A DNA stretch of 64,000 bases from positions 124,001-188,000 of the forward strand of contig NZ_FMZA01000003.1 in the NCBI RefSeq assembly GCF_900102685.1. The letters run 5' to 3'. Below are positions 63,521 through 64,000 of the stretch, piece by piece. The notes under the pieces were generated by a model. It ran no database searches. It was not told the origin of the DNA and worked only from the letters and a program-made list of their open reading frames with translations. This DNA is from Melghirimyces thermohalophilus (lineage in GTDB: Bacteria > Bacillota > Bacilli > Thermoactinomycetales > DSM-45169). The position numbers and the translations under genes are program-made. Within the stretch, counting starts at the first letter, position 1, and every line of letters starts with the position of its first letter.

Positions 63521-64000
63521 GTGGCCGGATATACTCCGATGATGCAGCAATACTTATCGATCAAGGCAGAATACCCCGATGCCTTTTTATTTTTTCGTTT
63601 AGGCGATTTTTACGAAATGTTTTTTGACGATGCTAGGCTGGCGGCGAAGGAGTTAGAGATCACTCTGACTTCCCGGGATACCGGTAAAGAGCGGACCCCG
63701 ATGTGCGGTGTTCCTTACCATTCAGCCGAAATGTACATCGGGCGGTTGATTGAGAAGGGTTATCGGGTTGCCATCTGCGAACAGGTGGAGGATCCCGCTT
63801 CCGCCAAAGGGGTGGTGAAGCGGGAAGTGGTCCGGGTGATCACTCCTGGAACCGTTGTAGAGGAAAAGATGCTCACCGATCAGGAAAACAACTTTTTGGC
63901 GGCTGTAACCCGTCGACACGGGCAGTTTGCCGTGGCGGCCAGCGATCTGTCCACCGGCGAATTTTACGTGACGGCGATATCCGGTGATCCGCAGGCGGTT
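63521..64000 (+). CDS. mutS: DNA mismatch repair protein MutS, N-terminal part (3' end outside window)
   Basis: The first 160 residues of MutS run open to the right edge. The N terminus reads [19 protein letters not shown], then [14 protein letters not shown], which holds the mismatch-wedging Phe-x-Glu motif. MCGVPYHS and the [12 protein letters not shown] segment follow. GTG start after CGGAGGG. mutS after cotE is the B. subtilis order. Confidence 0.96.
   Translation, partial: MAGYTPMMQQYLSIKAEYPDAFLFFRLGDFYEMFFDDARLAAKELEITLTSRDTGKERTPMCGVPYHSAEMYIGRLIEKGYRVAICEQVEDPASAKGVVKREVVRVITPGTVVEEKMLTDQENNFLAAVTRRHGQFAVAASDLSTGEFYVTAISGDPQAV

Noticed and set aside
1-64000. CRISPR arrays, tRNA/rRNA genes, insertion sequences, prophage
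   Set aside because: No regularly spaced repeats, cloverleaf-type genes, transposase motifs or phage structural genes were seen on reading both strands.

Overview
The window is a chromosomal segment of a spore-forming, low-to-mid GC Firmicute. Gene order runs polC(end)-rimP-nusA-ylxR-ylxQ-infB ... rpsO-pnp-ylxY-mlpA-dut-ylmC-dpaAB-asd-dapG-dapA-rnjB-tepA-ylzJ-spoIIIE-ymfFHIJK-rodZ-pgsA-cinA-recA-recX-rny-ymdB-spoVS-korAB-tdh-kbl-miaB-ricA-cotE-mutS. This is essentially the Bacillus subtilis polC-to-mutS order. The base composition by eye (roughly half G+C or slightly more), the frequent GTG/TTG starts and the sporulation genes (dpaAB, spoIIIE, spoVS, cotE) suggest a Bacillales member outside Bacillus itself, perhaps a Thermoactinomycetaceae-type thermophile. 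That family-level guess is inference.

Region by region: (1) 1-13.5 kb is the information-processing block: the end of polC, then a tightly packed transcription/translation/RNA-decay operon from two 17-bp-spaced promoters, then rpsO with a structured leader, and pnp. (2) 13.6-16.9 kb holds a degenerate polysaccharide deacetylase, an M16 peptidase, dUTPase, a Spo0E-like gene broken by a TAG codon inside its signature motif, and a PRC-barrel protein. (3) 17-23.7 kb makes dipicolinate and the aspartate-family precursors (dpaAB-asd-dapG-dapA), followed by RNase J. (4) 23.7-33.2 kb has a reverse-strand cardiolipin synthase, then tepA-ylzJ, spoIIIE, ymfF-ymfH, an SDR and ymfJ. (5) 33.3-37.5 kb has ymfK and three consecutive RodZ-like membrane proteins where one is usual. 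(6) 37.6-41.7 kb has pgsA, cinA, a DEAD-box helicase and a reverse-strand DUF59 protein. (7) 41.8-47 kb is a DNA repair block: recA with an SOS box, recX, an Mre11/SbcD-like nuclease and a Rad50/SbcC-like ATPase broken into separate polypeptides at its zinc hook. (8) 47.3-54.9 kb has rny, ymdB, spoVS (sigma-H-like promoter), an M19 dipeptidase, korAB and a metallo-beta-lactamase-fold protein. (9) 55-64 kb has two convergent paralogues of unknown function, tdh, kbl, miaB-ricA, cotE, an amidoligase-domain protein with a sigma-K-like promoter, and the start of mutS.

The most promising unusual items are the split Mre11-Rad50-type operon behind recX (43.65-47.0 kb), the ATP-grasp-like/amidoligase fusion beside cotE, the RodZ trio with an attenuator-like leader before its third member, and the interrupted Spo0E-like gene. 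No tRNA, rRNA, CRISPR array, insertion sequence or prophage was recognised.
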